NCBI GenBank assembly: GCA_010094045.1
Contig: ML986687.1
Span: 103,062-167,061 of the forward strand
Direction of reading: 5' to 3'
Source of the DNA: Lojkania enalia
Lineage: Eukaryota > Ascomycota > Dothideomycetes > Pleosporales
DNA: 64,000 nt
A program made the position numbers and the translations under genes. Numbering within the stretch: position 1 is the first letter of the stretch; the number at the start of each line of letters is the position of its first letter. The notes below the pieces were generated by a model. It was not told the DNA's origin. It did no database searches and saw only the letters and a list, made by a program, of their open reading frames with translations. Of this stretch, positions 10,174 through 22,013 are shown piece after piece.

Positions 10174-12025
10174 ACGTAATCCACCACCGAGTTACATACA
10201 CCACCGAGTTACATGCGCCCCACTGATTTCTCCATCACCCTATTATTTTTCGTGATATCTCCACAACCACGCTTTATTATGCGCTCATCTGAAGCCAATA
10301 TTAATATGGCGATAGAAGCTATCGATTTGGGCCAATTTGGGTCAAATCAGTCTGCTGCAGACTCGTATGACGTCAACGCAAAAACCCTCCTCAACCGTTG
10401 CAATGGAATCCCCTGCCGGGCCGATTGCACCCCCAATTGCAAGAACCTCACCGATCTGGAGGAGAAGGCTATTATTGAACATGCATTTGACGTAGATATG
10501 CGTGGATTTCAACTCAATCTCGACATGTTGCGAGATATGGCCGATAAACTGCTTCTTAACCGCGGTCAGCGACGCGTCGGTAAAAATTAGCCTAACCGCT
10601 TCGTCTCACGCGTTCTAGAGCTTAAGTTACGCGTTAATCGACGATACGACTACTAAAGAGCTCTAAATGAAGATTCTAAGGTTATTCAGGGCTGGTTCCG
10701 CCTTATATATAATACTAAGGCTAAGTACGGCATCCTTAATAAAGACACGTACAATTTTGATGAGACTGGCTTCTAAATAGGTAAAATTGGCCCAAGAATG
10801 GTTATTACTGGTACTGAGAAGCGACAAGCACCTAAATCTATTTAGCTAGGCAATACTAAGTAGGTAACGGCAATTGTAGCAGCAAATGCGCGTGGCTGGC
10901 CGATTCTGCTATTTATCATCCTTAAGGGAGCGCAATAATACGATACCTGGCACTAGTCAATTGTAGATAGGCCTCAGTGGGTTCTATCTATTAGTGAGAA
11001 GGGCTGGACGTCTATTAAACACGGGTTTAAATAGCTTAAGCACTTTAACAAGCACACTAAAGCCAGTACTACTAGCGCCTACTGATTGCTTATTATAGAC
11101 GGCTATAATAGCTATAATTCCATTGAATTTCGTGATTATTGTAAAGAACGCAATATTATTACGCTTTATATACCTCCGCACTTATCGCACCTTTTACAAC
11201 TACTTAATATAGGCTGTTTTGGTCTATTAAAGTATGTATACAGCAAGGAGATTAAAAGCTTAATTCGGTGCCGCATTAACTATATAACTAAAGAAGACTT
11301 CCTACCTATATTTAAAGCGGCCTTTAACAACGCTATTACGGATAAAAATATAGCTGGAGGCTTTAGAGGGACTGGATTGGTTCTATTTAGTCCAGATTAT
11401 GTCATTTTAAAGCTTAATATCCAAGCCTTATAAACCCCGACGCCACCGCTCCTAGAACCTACTATATAGCAGTTACAAACACTATACAATCGCCTAGAGG
11501 TAGAGTACTAGATATAATACGTGCAACAGCGCGTAGAACAATATTAAGGTAGCTTACCAATATTAATACTTAAAGGTCTTATAAGCCTTATAAAGGGTAT
11601 TACATCTATAGCGCATAGACACTTAATTTTGGAAATCGAGAACAGAAAACTCCGGGCGGCAAATACGATGCTTATAAAGCGCAAAGAACGTAAACACAAG
11701 ATAATTAAGGGCGTAAGTACTATCTCTATATTAGATAGACTGCAATTAGTAATACGATAATAAGAAGGCCGTTAAAAGGGCTAAAATAGCCTAAATAGCT
11801 ATAGCTAACTATACTAACTAAGACGCTGCGGGCGCTGTTAGGAGCTAGGCTACCGTATTAAGACGTGTAAAATAGCTCTAGTTAAAATACTAAGTAATTA
11901 GAATTATATATATTTTTCTATATAATTAATAGCTTTAATAGTTATTAAAATATCCTACTTTAAAATTGGTCTATAATAGGGCGCATGTAACTTAGTGGTG
12001 TATATAACTCGGTGGTGGATTACGT
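10174..12025 (+). mobile_element. Fot1/pogo-type DNA transposon, 1852 bp
   Basis: Terminal inverted repeats of about 48 bp open with ACGTAATCCACCACCGAGTT and close with its complement (one or two RIP-type mismatches). TA flanks both sides (10172-10173, 12026-12027), and the second LINE copy has the same site with a single TA at 20485-20486, so both element ends are exact. The size and long TIRs fit Fot1-family elements of filamentous fungi (about 1.9 kb). It lies inside LINE copy 1, just 11 bp from the MITE. Confidence 0.93.
10279..11433 (+). pseudogene. Fot1-like transposase, RIP-inactivated
   Basis: The N-terminal helix-turn-helix segment is intact for about 100 codons (IDLGQFGSNQSAADSY..., a psq-type motif preceding the CENP-B-like DNA-binding region), then the same frame is broken by many TAG/TAA codons. 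DDE_1 landmarks remain: FDETGF (first Asp), LLIIDGYNSYNS (second Asp, normally LxLDGHxSH) and LLQLLNIGCF, where the third acid is Asn in place of Asp (GAT to AAT). Most stops are TAG, as expected from CAG or TGG by RIP. The C-terminal portion 11086-11433 is again open. It cannot encode an active enzyme. Confidence 0.85.
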
Positions 12026-13727
12026 TAGTAGTATAACCTAAATTAGTCAGATATCCTAATTTATCTACTCTATATTTGCCTGTTAAGTTAACCTATAGCT
12101 GTTACAAATCGTATTATTACGCGTACCGTGTTTATATTTAGTATCTATTTTTTATTATCTCTATAAGTTTTCCCCCTAAGGTAGAAAGAGAGATCCCTCT
12201 AACTTATACCTATACTTTATAGCATCTCTATTTAGTATACTATCTATCTTCTATATTAGAAAAGGAAGTAGTCTACTATTTCTCGTACTTATCCGCATTC
12301 GTATTAATCCGTTAGTACTACTCTAATTTAGTAAAGATACCCGTTTAATCTTAATATTCCTGTACGGAGCTGGGCAAGTATTCTAGTATCCTTCCCTAAT
12401 AGTCTATTATAGAGCTATTATATATACTTACTAGGTAGTACTTTATTAATTCTATTCGAATACTTTCTAACCCCTTCTAATATCTTCTAAGCAACGCTAT
12501 ACCTAGTTTATACTATATTAAGAGCTGTCGATTTTATTCTTAGAAGTTGTAATTATAGAATTCTACTCTATTTTATCGCTAACTTTACCTTATCCTTAAT
12601 AAGCTTTAACAGCTTATTCTCTTCGGTTAATAGGAGCTATAGGATTACTATTATATTTCCCTCTTTCCTCAGCATTCTTATAGAATAATAAATGCGGCTG
12701 ATATACTATTATCTAGACTATTAGTAAGGCTTTATAAGTATAAGAGCCGCTGCTTTATTTCTTATTATAAATATAATCCTACTAGATCTAACCTTTAGAA
12801 GCATAGTAAGCGAGTTCTCTACTACTACTAGCTCTCCTAAATACGGGTTTTATTCTTCTCTACGGCCTAGTATAGAAGAAAAGGATAGGCGCTTATACAG
12901 CGGTTCGTCTAGTTCCGACCTCTATATCTCTATAGCTCTATCTATTCTAACTAGCCTATTCTATACTAAGCTACTTACTATAATCCGCACTTCCTAGTTT
13001 ACGTTAAATTGTTTAGATCTGGGCTTATTATTACTAGACTAAACTCTTTCCTCCTACAGTACTAATATACATAGCTTAATAGTTTCTAGTTTTTCTATCT
13101 CTATTTCCTTAAGCTTTTCTACTACTTTATATATAGGTAAGTAGTAATTTATTTAAAATTTCCGTATACTAGATATTTATCTCTTAAGAGGGTTAGTATC
13201 CGGTAGTATATAGATATCGACCTATAGCTTAATAGCTCGTCTCTAGAATCAGCCTTATATACTAGCGATGCTAGCCTCTACTTCTACTACACCTATAGCT
13301 ACTGTAAAGAATATCTCTATAATAGCCTACGCTCCTACTTTTTACACCCTATTAATAGAAGAAGTATATCTATAGTTAAGCACGTATATTTATATATTTA
13401 AGGTTTAATCTACTTTAGTAGCTATAGTTAATATAAACAGTTACCGTGCTATTATTAATAAGATTCCCCTTAGTCACCTTAGTTCTATAGCTGCTTCTAG
13501 GCTTCTGGATGCTGCTCTTGCAACGTGTTCTTTGAATCTAAGCTGTGTATCTATTATGTTAGAGCTGGCTGGCTCTAATGAGGGTTGGAAAAACTGCGTC
13601 TATTGACTAGAAATGCGAGACATGCTACATATATATCCCTGGACCTGCTAAGGGGCTAACTGTGAATAGCTTAGCCGTAACACATTAGAACTCCAAGTAT
13701 TTTAATATATTCCTTCGGTGTGACCAA

Positions 13728-13943
13728 TTATCCTTTAATCGTGAAGGGCTCTATATTATTCTTATATCTTTTACGTGTAAAGTGTATAATTGCTGTTTTC
13801 TCTGCCTCGAATGCTGCTCCACTTCTTCGTTCCCAGTCAAGAGCATCATTGATAATGGCTTTTATCCCCGCTCGGTTGCTTTGCGCTGTAGGTCCTATGA
13901 CCCACGCTGTGAAATCGTCAACGAATACTATTGCTCCTCCCAA
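13728..13943 (-). pseudogene. LINE reverse-transcriptase fragment
   Basis: The 71-codon frame contains FVDDFTAWV, the LINE equivalent of the Y-x-DD catalytic box (Phe in first place, as in many Tad/I-clade elements), followed by the helix that carries LDWERRSGAAFEAEKTAIIHF, the usual K-T/C continuation of the palm. The frame is cut on both sides. This part of the element shows little RIP compared with 12.0-13.5 kb. Confidence 0.8.
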
Positions 13944-14251
13944 GTATTGATTTGTATATATCTAACAAGATAATACATCGCAGAGGTAGAGCCCGTCCAC
14001 CTACATAGACCCTCTACCTTACATCCCCTTAGATCCTAATCCGCTTCCTTTACGGGGCACTGCCGGTTCGCAAGTCAATACCAGTTTGCACCTTAAGCCT
14101 ACTTTAACAGGCAGCCTAAAGACTCCATCCTCGATGGCCATCCTCAGGACTCTGTCCTCTCAGTAGACCGACACGCGCGTCCGTCCTCTCGAGCTATATA
14201 GAAAGTGTCGTAGCTGCAGTCCGCCCACCCAGCCTTCCGTCGCTTCCATTA

Positions 14252-14422
14252 TGTCACGGTTATGGAAGGAGACGTCTGGTAGACGTGCAGGTGAGAGCGA
14301 CTGCTTATAAAGCTATAGGAAGTTAGGACTGCATATTAAAAGGCAGGTTCTTTGAACTTGCATCAACACACACATATACACGGATACAGACATAGAATAA
14401 TAGACCCTCTTTTACTCTAATA
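14252..14422 (+). repeat. copia-1 5' LTR
   Basis: 171 bp, TG...TA ends, identical in length to the three other copia LTRs in the window. It contains an ACACACATAT run and the inner half-palindrome GACGTCTGGTAGACGT. A CATTA target duplication precedes it. Confidence 0.93.
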
Positions 14423-15633
14423 GTTATAAGCCCGGATTACGACTAATAGCTTATATTATAACTAATTAGCATCTATAATTAGGATTAACGTTTAATTATA
14501 CTATATAGAGCTACTAACCTTATAATAACTATAGAGTTAGATCTAGTAGTTACTTAAGTAATAGTTATCCTTAATTAAGCTAATAACTAGTATAAGTAGC
14601 TATTTATTCGAAAGAATACTACTTAGAAAAATAACTTCTAGTAGTATATAAACCCTACTATACTAGTAGTAGACCTACCTATATTAATAGTATAACCTAA
14701 ACCTTAGCTTACTAACTATTATAATAGAGTAACTTTAATATTTTAACTATTAACTGCTAAACTAAAGTTTTATTAATAGAAGTACGAGTAATAAGAGTAA
14801 TAGAATATTAAGTTTAAACGTTAGAAGAAAGCTCTTACTAACTTTAACTCTAAGATTAGTAAAATAATTGCCTTAAAGTACCTTTACCTAATTAAAACTA
14901 AGAATATATTATATAATTAACTAATAATACTTAAAAAGCACCTTATACCATTTAATACTATCTATTAGTAAAACCTTATTATATAATATAAGAACTTTTA
15001 GATACTACTATAAGGTAAGAAGGTAGAAGAATAGTTATAATTATAGATAGAAGTTACAAATATATATATTACTATAAAGGTTTCTAAAATAATAAGTTTA
15101 TAGGTATAAGAAAACTTCTTTATTATCTATAGAACGATTAATTTTAAATATAGTATATTAGGCCTATAAGCTTTAATTAATCTAGAAGAAGCTAGTAAGA
15201 CTATTCTATTAATAGAAGACTACGTTAGTAAATTTACTACCTATCTTAAGCGTGTAAGACTAATATAGTTAGAACTTAGCTTTATAGCTGCGGAGTTTAA
15301 TACTGCGAAGCTGTAGTAGTAGTAGAAGAAGAAGAATAGTAGTAAAGATAAGCTATAATATCTATATAGCTTAAAATACTTTTAAGTAGATTATTAGCTA
15401 ATTAATATCGATTACCTATAAAGACTAAAGAGTTATATAAATATAACCGGTTAAAAGAAGTTTAATACTACTTTTACTACTAATTTAAGCTTAAAAGATA
15501 AGATTGAGAAAGTGTTTAATAATTAGTATATAAAACGATAAGACGTAGAGAGTATTATTATAGATAATAGTACCCCTCCTACTAAGCCTATAGCTAATAC
15601 GGTATAATATATATACTAGGATAAGATTAAAGA

Positions 15634-15729
15634 GCCTTATATTCTAGATAAAGATAAGCCTTATACTCTAAATAAAGATAAGCCTTATACTCTAAATAAA
15701 GATAAGCCTTATACTCTAAATAAAGATAA
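15634..15729 (+). repeat. Four 24-bp tandem units inside copia-1
   Basis: Four consecutive copies of a 24-bp unit (first unit with two differences) keep one reading frame and encode the octapeptide PYTLNKDK. The second copia element (about 38740-38805, minus strand) has only about two copies, so the array length varies between family members. Confidence 0.85.
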
Positions 15730-18700
15730 GCCTCGCGCTCTATATAACAATAATAGACCTTATATCTTATATAAGGAAGAAGAACGTCGCGATCTAGATA
15801 AGGATGCTAAGAAGTACTTAACTTAGTTAGTTACTAATAATAGCGTAAAGCTAGATAATTAACTATATATAATAGTAAGTATAGAAGATAATATCGATAA
15901 GCTTAGTAATAGATAGATACTAGATCCTGGGTCTAATACCTACATAATTAATACTAAAGACTAGAAGGGATAGATAAGAGAATATAATACTACTATAACT
16001 AATTTTATTAGTATAGGTATAGAACGTATTTAGATTATAGCCTAGGGAAGTATAAAGCTAATAGTAAAAATACTGATAGGTATATAACTATTAGTATTTA
16101 CCTATATCGCTTATATATAAGAATTTATTACTAGCCTAATAGGCCTAGTATAATACTAGAGAATTAATATATACTTCGACTCTAGATAAGATCTTCTATA
16201 TAGAAATAATCTAGGAATAATTCTTACTTATCTTAACTATAATAGAGGATACTAGCTAGTAGACGCTAATACCTCTTATCGCCTAAAGCCTATAATACTA
16301 TTATTTTTTAGTACTATCTATTAACCTTCTAAAGATCTTTAACTAGACTAGATTATTAATACTAGGATAGCTTATTAGATCTAGGCTTACCCTAGTAAGA
16401 AGGTAATCGATAGTCTAACAACAAATATTAATAGACTTATTATTAAAGATAATACTAAAGACTTTTATCGTATCTATATAGAGATAAAGTTGATAAAGAA
16501 GATATCTTAAAGATAGTAGGAGGACTAAGTAATAAAGCTCTTCTATCGAGTTGCTATCGACGTTATCTAACTTATACTATAAGGAGAAGCCTGTCTAAAT
16601 AGCGATTAATAGGCTAGATATATAGTTAATTAGTATATAAAGTAGTATAAAGTATTAACTTTTTCTTACTAAATGAAGATGTTCCTAGGTTAATAGATAA
16701 CCTAGATAATATATAAGATATAGTATATCTTTAACTATAATATAACAGCTATTAGAGTAGATAAAGACCGTAGATTTAGCATATCGCTAAATATTCTAGA
16801 AGATTTCTACTATAACCTTAGTATACGATATAAGCCGCGAGCTAAGTATATAGAAGAGTAGAATAGATTAGTAGAGCGGGTAGGCTCTATACTTATCGTC
16901 CGAGCTAGAGTAATAAGACTTTAAGTAGGACTATTAAAGTCTCTAATCTATAAGCTTATTCGAATAGTAGTATATATTCTAAATCATATACTAATAGAGG
17001 TACTATAATAGAAAATACCCTATAAGATTATATAGGGGAGAAAGCTGAAGGTTTATTATATGCGTCTAATTAGCTGTCGAGTATATATACTTAATCAACT
17101 ACTAAAGTATATAAATAAGCTAGAATTAAAAGCCCTAATTAGACACCTTATTAGATATAACTCTACTAATATCTTTAGAATCTAGATACCTACGAAGAAT
17201 AAAATTATACATACTTATAATATAGTATTTAAACTAAGTAAGTTCTATAATAGACCTAAAGGCTATACTAATAAATTAGTTATTAAAGAAGTTATTAAGC
17301 TTCTAGCATTTCTAGAGAAGTCTATATTAGACGATATAGCTATTAAAGACTTGCTAACATTGCGGTAATACTATTAGAATTAGTAATATAAAGCTATATC
17401 TAAGCTTACCGAGTTATAGATAGAGGGTAAGAATATTAAGAAAATAGAGCAATTATATAAATAGGAGCAACTATTAACCCTAGAATATTCTAATTTAGAG
17501 CTATCTAGACGAAACTAAAGCGAGTTAAATTAATAGAAGCTGTCTACTACCTAACTTAATAGTTATATTCCCAATCGATATTAGAATAATACTTTAAAGT
17601 ATTAAAACCTCGATTTTAGTACTAATAATATTATTAAAGGACCCTAACGGACTTATTAAAATGCTAATCTCTATAAACTAAGATAATAGTAGACTTATAC
17701 TATATTATATAGTAGATTAGTTAGTAATTACCTATATACATTTTTATCTATATTTAAGTATTAGCTAATAATAAAAATATATAGAACTTAGCTTCTAGAG
17801 GTATTTTAATTATATTAAGAGCTTACTTATTACTAGTTTAGTAAGTAGTTCTAAGAAACTATCTAGAAGGAATATCGTAAAGTTTAGAGTAAAGGCTATT
17901 TTATAAAGATAATATATATAGTAGAAACTATAGATATAGAAGTACTATTTTTAATATAGGTATTTATATATAAATTTAATAAGAATAGCTACTTCTATTA
18001 TTTTAAGGTACGACTAGTAGTTTAAAATAACCTATAGCAGCTATATAAAGATATATATATTACTACCCTAGCTAGACAAATATTCTAAACTATTATAGCT
18101 ATTACTAACCAATTTAGACTAGATTTACTCTAGTATAATATATTAAATACCTTTCTTAATATTTAAATCTATTAGAAGCTTTATATTAAAACGCTATATA
18201 GATTTAAGAAGGATAGATAGCTGTTATAAATATTAAGAGCCCTATATAGACTGAAGAAGTTACTACTCCTATAGTATAAGGAACTGAGAGAGATACTACT
18301 ATTACTAGAATTAATACTGATTAGAGGATTTTTATATATCTATATTAATAAATAGCTAATACTATTTATTTATATTAATAATATTATTATTACTATTTAT
18401 TTAACTAATTAATATCTATATTAGAGGTTTAAAACTTAGCTTAATAAGTACTATAGTTTTAAGTACTTTAAACTAATTAAATAGTTTCTAGATATATATA
18501 TTATTCGAGATACTAATATATATATAATATATTTAGTATAGAATATATATATTAATAAGGTTACTATTAAGTATAATATTATTATAATAGAATACTATTC
18601 TAAAATATTTATAACTATTAACTATTTTAAATAGTTTATAGAAAAACTAAACTAAACCTAGATAAAAATATATTAAGAATTAGTTAGCTATCTAGTCTTC

Positions 18701-19461
18701 TTAATATAGTTTATATATCTAGAATTAGCGCGTATATATATAATTTATACCTTTTACTTAACTAACTTAAAATAAACGTATATTAGCTCTATTTGTAAGG
18801 TTTAGAGCTATATTATTAATATTAAATATCGAGTACTATAAGTATAAATAGTAAATAAAGGAGGTATTTAAGAGTACTTTATAATACTATAAGATTACTA
18901 TAATCTAGTATTCTTTAGTATATTAGATACTATATTTACTAATAATATTAAGATATAATAAAGCTTATAAGAATATATATTCTAGCTATTTAGTATAACT
19001 ATTAACTAGAAGTTAACACTTTAATATACTATTATAAAATTAACTACTAAGGTAGAACTGCTAGTACTATCTTTTATAGGATTAGAGATAGAAGAGTAGT
19101 ATTATCTATTTAACGGACTGTTACTAAAGCTTAATTAGACGCCTATTATCTAATATAATAACTAGTAGACTATAGGAATTATTATAAAAGAGTAGAATAA
19201 ACTTACTATTAAGCTTAAGTATATTAATATTTACTAGAATTAGGTTTACTAGAAAGTTAAGTAATATTAACTCTATATATAATAGAAGCCTATAGATTAG
19301 ATACCCGTAGATAGAATAATAAAGATACTTCCTTACTAGAAGTATACTAAGTTTATATAACAACTTCACCTTATAGATATATAATTAAAGGTTTAAAGGA
19401 TGGAGAAGGAGATTAAGTAAGTTATTCTTTTGTCGCCTATCAACTACAGGATAAGGGGGTA

Positions 19462-19632
19462 TATTACGGTTATAGAAGGAGATGTCTAGTAGACGTGCAG
19501 GTGAGAGCGACTGCTTGTAAAGCTATAGGAAGTTAGGACTGCACATTAAAAGGCAGGTTCTTTGAACTTGCATCAACACACACATATACACGGATACAGA
19601 CACAGAATAATAGACCCTCTTTTACCCTAATA
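19462..19632 (+). repeat. copia-1 3' LTR
   Basis: 171 bp, preceded by the polypurine tract and followed by the CATTA target duplication at 19633-19637. It differs from the 5' LTR almost only by transitions. Confidence 0.93.
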
Positions 19633-19637
19633 CATTA

Positions 19638-20197
19638 TATGCTGCGCCCCGCAGATTGTCAATCTGTTTCGCGCTACCTTGCAAGATCTCTCTAACAAGG
19701 CCGACCGTGTCTTGCAGAAGTTCTCCCCACTTTGTGTCCTCTCTGTACCCGAAACAGCCAAGCAACACCGTGTTGTCCCTCCTACTAACCAAAGTGTCCG
19801 TCGTTCTCTGCGTGGATTCAAGCGCACCGGTTCGTATCGTTCGCGTTCGTTTTGGCCTGTTCGTTTTGACCTATTCGTTTCTGTTCGTTGTTTCCCTAAC
19901 CCAGTGGTGTCCTCCTTCCAACAGAGCAGCCCGAGAGCACCCCAAGGGTGTCCTATCTCACAACCCAGGGTCCACCAATTGTAGGATCGGTTTCGCGGTT
20001 GCGTGTCGGATGGTTTTTAAAGTGTTCCCTTGTTGCTTGTGGGTGGTTGGGCGGCGAGCCTCTCACCACCCGTAGCCTCAATCAGCAGACGGCGCTGGTT
20101 GGTAATGACTCTTCTCAGCTCTGTAAGATACCCGGAGCAAAAGTATCTACAGGTTCCCAGCCGACACCACGGGGAGGTGAGAGTCTTCGTCGGCCAT
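19638..20197. other. GC-balanced spacer between copia-1 and LINE copy 2
   Basis: Not RIP-mutated and not shared with anything else visible in the window. Several open frames of 60-139 codons overlap on both strands, but none has a recognisable domain or convincing splice structure. It is the continuation of the sequence left of copia-1 before that element inserted. Confidence 0.4.
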
Positions 20198-20204
20198 GCG
20201 TTCC

Positions 20205-21200
20205 CCAATAATAATAATAATGATCCATTAACGCCCGGCGGCAGAGCCGAAAGGGCTACTATCTGCTTAACTATTACATTTCCGAAAGTAGGTTCTAATC
20301 TCCCTCAAGCCCGTAAAAAGGTTCGTCGTGTACGCTCACCTATTCCATTTCTCTTCGGGTTTCGTGCCTTAGTTGTTAGTATGTTAGTAGATTCGCTTGA
20401 AGGCTATTCTTCAAGTATTCAATGTCCTATCGTCGGCGGTTGAAGCAGTGTCTGCTATTTATAGCACGAGGTGATACTTTAGGTTAGTAGTGTGACCTAA
20501 ATTGGTCAGATGTCCTGATTTGTCTGCTCTACATTTGCCTGTTGAGTCGACCTGTAGCTGTTGCAAATCGTATCATTACGCGCACCGCGTTTATGTTCAG
20601 CGTCCACTTTTCATTGTCTCTGTAAGTTTTCCCCCCAAGGTGGAAAGAGAGATCCCCCCGACTTATACCTATGCTTTATAGCATCTCTGTTCGGTGTGCT
20701 GTCCATCTTCTGCATTAGAAAAGGAAGTGGTCTACTGTTTCTCGTGCTTGTCCGCATTCGCATTGATCCGTCGGCGCCACTCCAATTCGGTGAAGATACC
20801 CGTTTAATCTTGACATTCCTGTACGGAGCTAGGCAAGTGCTCTAGCGTCCTCCCCTGATAGTCCATCATAGAGTTGCCGCGTGTGCTTGCCGGGCAGAGC
20901 TTTGTCGATTCTTTTCGAATACTTCCCAACCCCTTCCGGTATCTTCTGAGCGACGCCATGCCTGGTTCGCGCTATGTTGAGAGCTGTTGATTTCATTCTT
21001 GGAAGTTGTGATTGTGGAATTCTACCCTGTTTTGTCGCCGCCTTGGCCTTGTCCTTGGCAAGCTTCAACAGCTCGTTCTCTTCGGTCGACGGGAGCCACA
21101 GGATTGCTATTGTATTTCCCTCTTTCCTCAGCATTCTTATGGAATGATAAATGCGGCTGATGTACCGTTGTCCAGACTGTTGGCGTGGCTTCATAAGTGT
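20205..21200 (-). mobile_element. Tad1-like LINE copy 2, largely free of RIP
   Basis: Same 3' (TTA)n tail and same body as copy 1, but uninterrupted: the MITE site (20474-20476) and the Fot1 site (20485-20486) are empty. It retains G/C where copy 1 has A/T, for example across 20487-20900 against 12028-12450. The RNase H part is open (next entry). The 5' part is missing or diverged beyond about 21200. Confidence 0.8.
20829..21194 (-). pseudogene. LINE RNase H domain fragment
   Basis: An open 121-codon frame. ILWLPS followed by ENELLKLAKDKAKAAT matches the last part of LINE RNase H domains, where the I-x-W-x-P-x-H strand is followed by a helix with N-x-x-AD-x-x-AK; the catalytic His and Asp are not evident, so it is probably degenerate. 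It is homologous to the RIP-destroyed stretch at about 12400-12760. Confidence 0.65.
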
Positions 21201-21842
21201 GAGGCCCCGAGTATCTGCGTTGGACCGGAGGTCCCTTGCCCCATACGGCTACGCCGTAGAGGGTCACTACTCCTCTACCGTGGATACTGGTGGAAACACC
21301 ATAAGCAAGTCTCATAGGGCCACTTCGACTTAGGAAGGGTAGATCGTACTGAACCCTTATGGGCGTTACCCGTTGATAAAGGGGAATCAGCTCCAGAATC
21401 TGGGATCATGCTTCCGCTCGGTCAAGCTCCCTCCTATCGACTCACCGACATGCGATTTTGTCCTCTCGAGCCATGTAGATGGTCTCCCTAGCGCTCGGAG
21501 ATCTGGTTTCCCGACCGAGATCCCCACTCACTAGCGGTGGCCACCATTACATGCTACGGCCCAGTTCCGCACGGGAGCCACCCCGTGGTTCACCTTCCCG
21601 TAACTGAGGTCGGTCTCCCTAGTACCCTCAGCCGTCCATGTCTTGCCAAACTGTGGTACACTTCTTCTCCCGTCCGGCGAGAAGGTGTCGAGCCAGTTTG
21701 ACTAACCAAGCCATACGGAAGGAGAGGTATTAACGAGTAAGCAAGCGAAGTTATCCCTGTCCATTGATTCTCTGAGCTGGGCGGCTTCCCGTGTTGCTGC
21801 CTGTGGATTCCCTTAACAGACGCAGTATTAACGGAAGGAATC
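21201..21842. other. GC-balanced flank of copia-2, possible LINE 5' region
   Basis: Unmutated DNA without a credible gene. About 40 bp (about 21441-21483, including TCCTCTCGAGCCATGTAGA) resemble 14166-14208 at the right end of LINE copy 1, which suggests a shared LINE 5' region or shared host sequence. Confidence 0.4.
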
Positions 21843-22013
21843 TATTAGGGTAAAAGAGGGTCTATTGTTCTGTGTCTGTCTCTGTCTGTGTGTGTGTGTT
21901 GATGCAAGTTCAAAGAACCTGCTTTCTAATGTGCAGTCATAACTTCCCATAGCTTCACAAGCAGTCGCTCTCACCTACACGTCTACTAGACGTCTCCTTC
22001 CATAACTGTGACA
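21843..22013 (-). repeat. copia-2 3' LTR
   Basis: 171 bp, nearly unmutated (it keeps the TGTCACAG end and GT/CT runs). The adjoining interior (22014-22080) is the complement of the 3' end of copia-1, so this is the element's 3' side. Confidence 0.9.

Larger units (their letters stand above)
9753..14246 (-). mobile_element. Tad1-like LINE copy 1, interrupted by a MITE and a Fot1 element
   Basis: Minus-strand non-LTR retrotransposon whose 3' end is a (TTA)n tail (AAT repeats at about 9753-9770 on the plus strand). The body is 9771-10022, 10161-10173 and 12026 to at least 13950, the gaps being later insertions. A reverse-transcriptase fragment lies at 13728-13943 and RNase H-homologous DNA at about 12400-12760. 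It aligns over its length with the copy at 20205-21200. Between 12026 and about 13480 nearly every difference from that copy is C-to-T or G-to-A, whereas the tail segment left of the Fot1 is almost unmutated. The right end (about 13970-14246) may be the 5' region, since about 40 bp around 14166-14208 resemble 21441-21483. Endonuclease and ORF1 are not seen. Confidence 0.75.
14252..19632 (+). mobile_element. Ty1/copia LTR retrotransposon (copia-1), complete but RIP-degraded
   Basis: Two 171-bp LTRs (14252-14422, 19462-19632) start TGTCACGG (TATTACGG in the 3' copy) and end CCTAATA. A CATTA target duplication sits on both sides (14247-14251, 19633-19637), so the ends are exact. A purine-rich tract (AAGGGGG) precedes the 3' LTR. 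The interior is very AT-rich and stop-filled; landmarks include a tandem repeat in the 5' half and a Y-I-N-N-I-I track near 18370-18390, matching the copia reverse-transcriptase YVDD box with both Asp changed to Asn by G-to-A. The LTRs are much less mutated than the interior. Confidence 0.93.

Noticed and set aside
15634..15729. CRISPR-like direct repeats
   Set aside because: Head-to-tail 24-bp units without spacers inside a retrotransposon coding region in a eukaryote.
19124..19369. 81-codon minus-strand frame, matched by a near-identical frame at 22106-22351
   Set aside because: Conserved between two places, but only because both are the antisense of the copia 3' coding region; RIP turns sense codons into TAG, which read CTA (Leu) on the other strand and so keeps this frame open.
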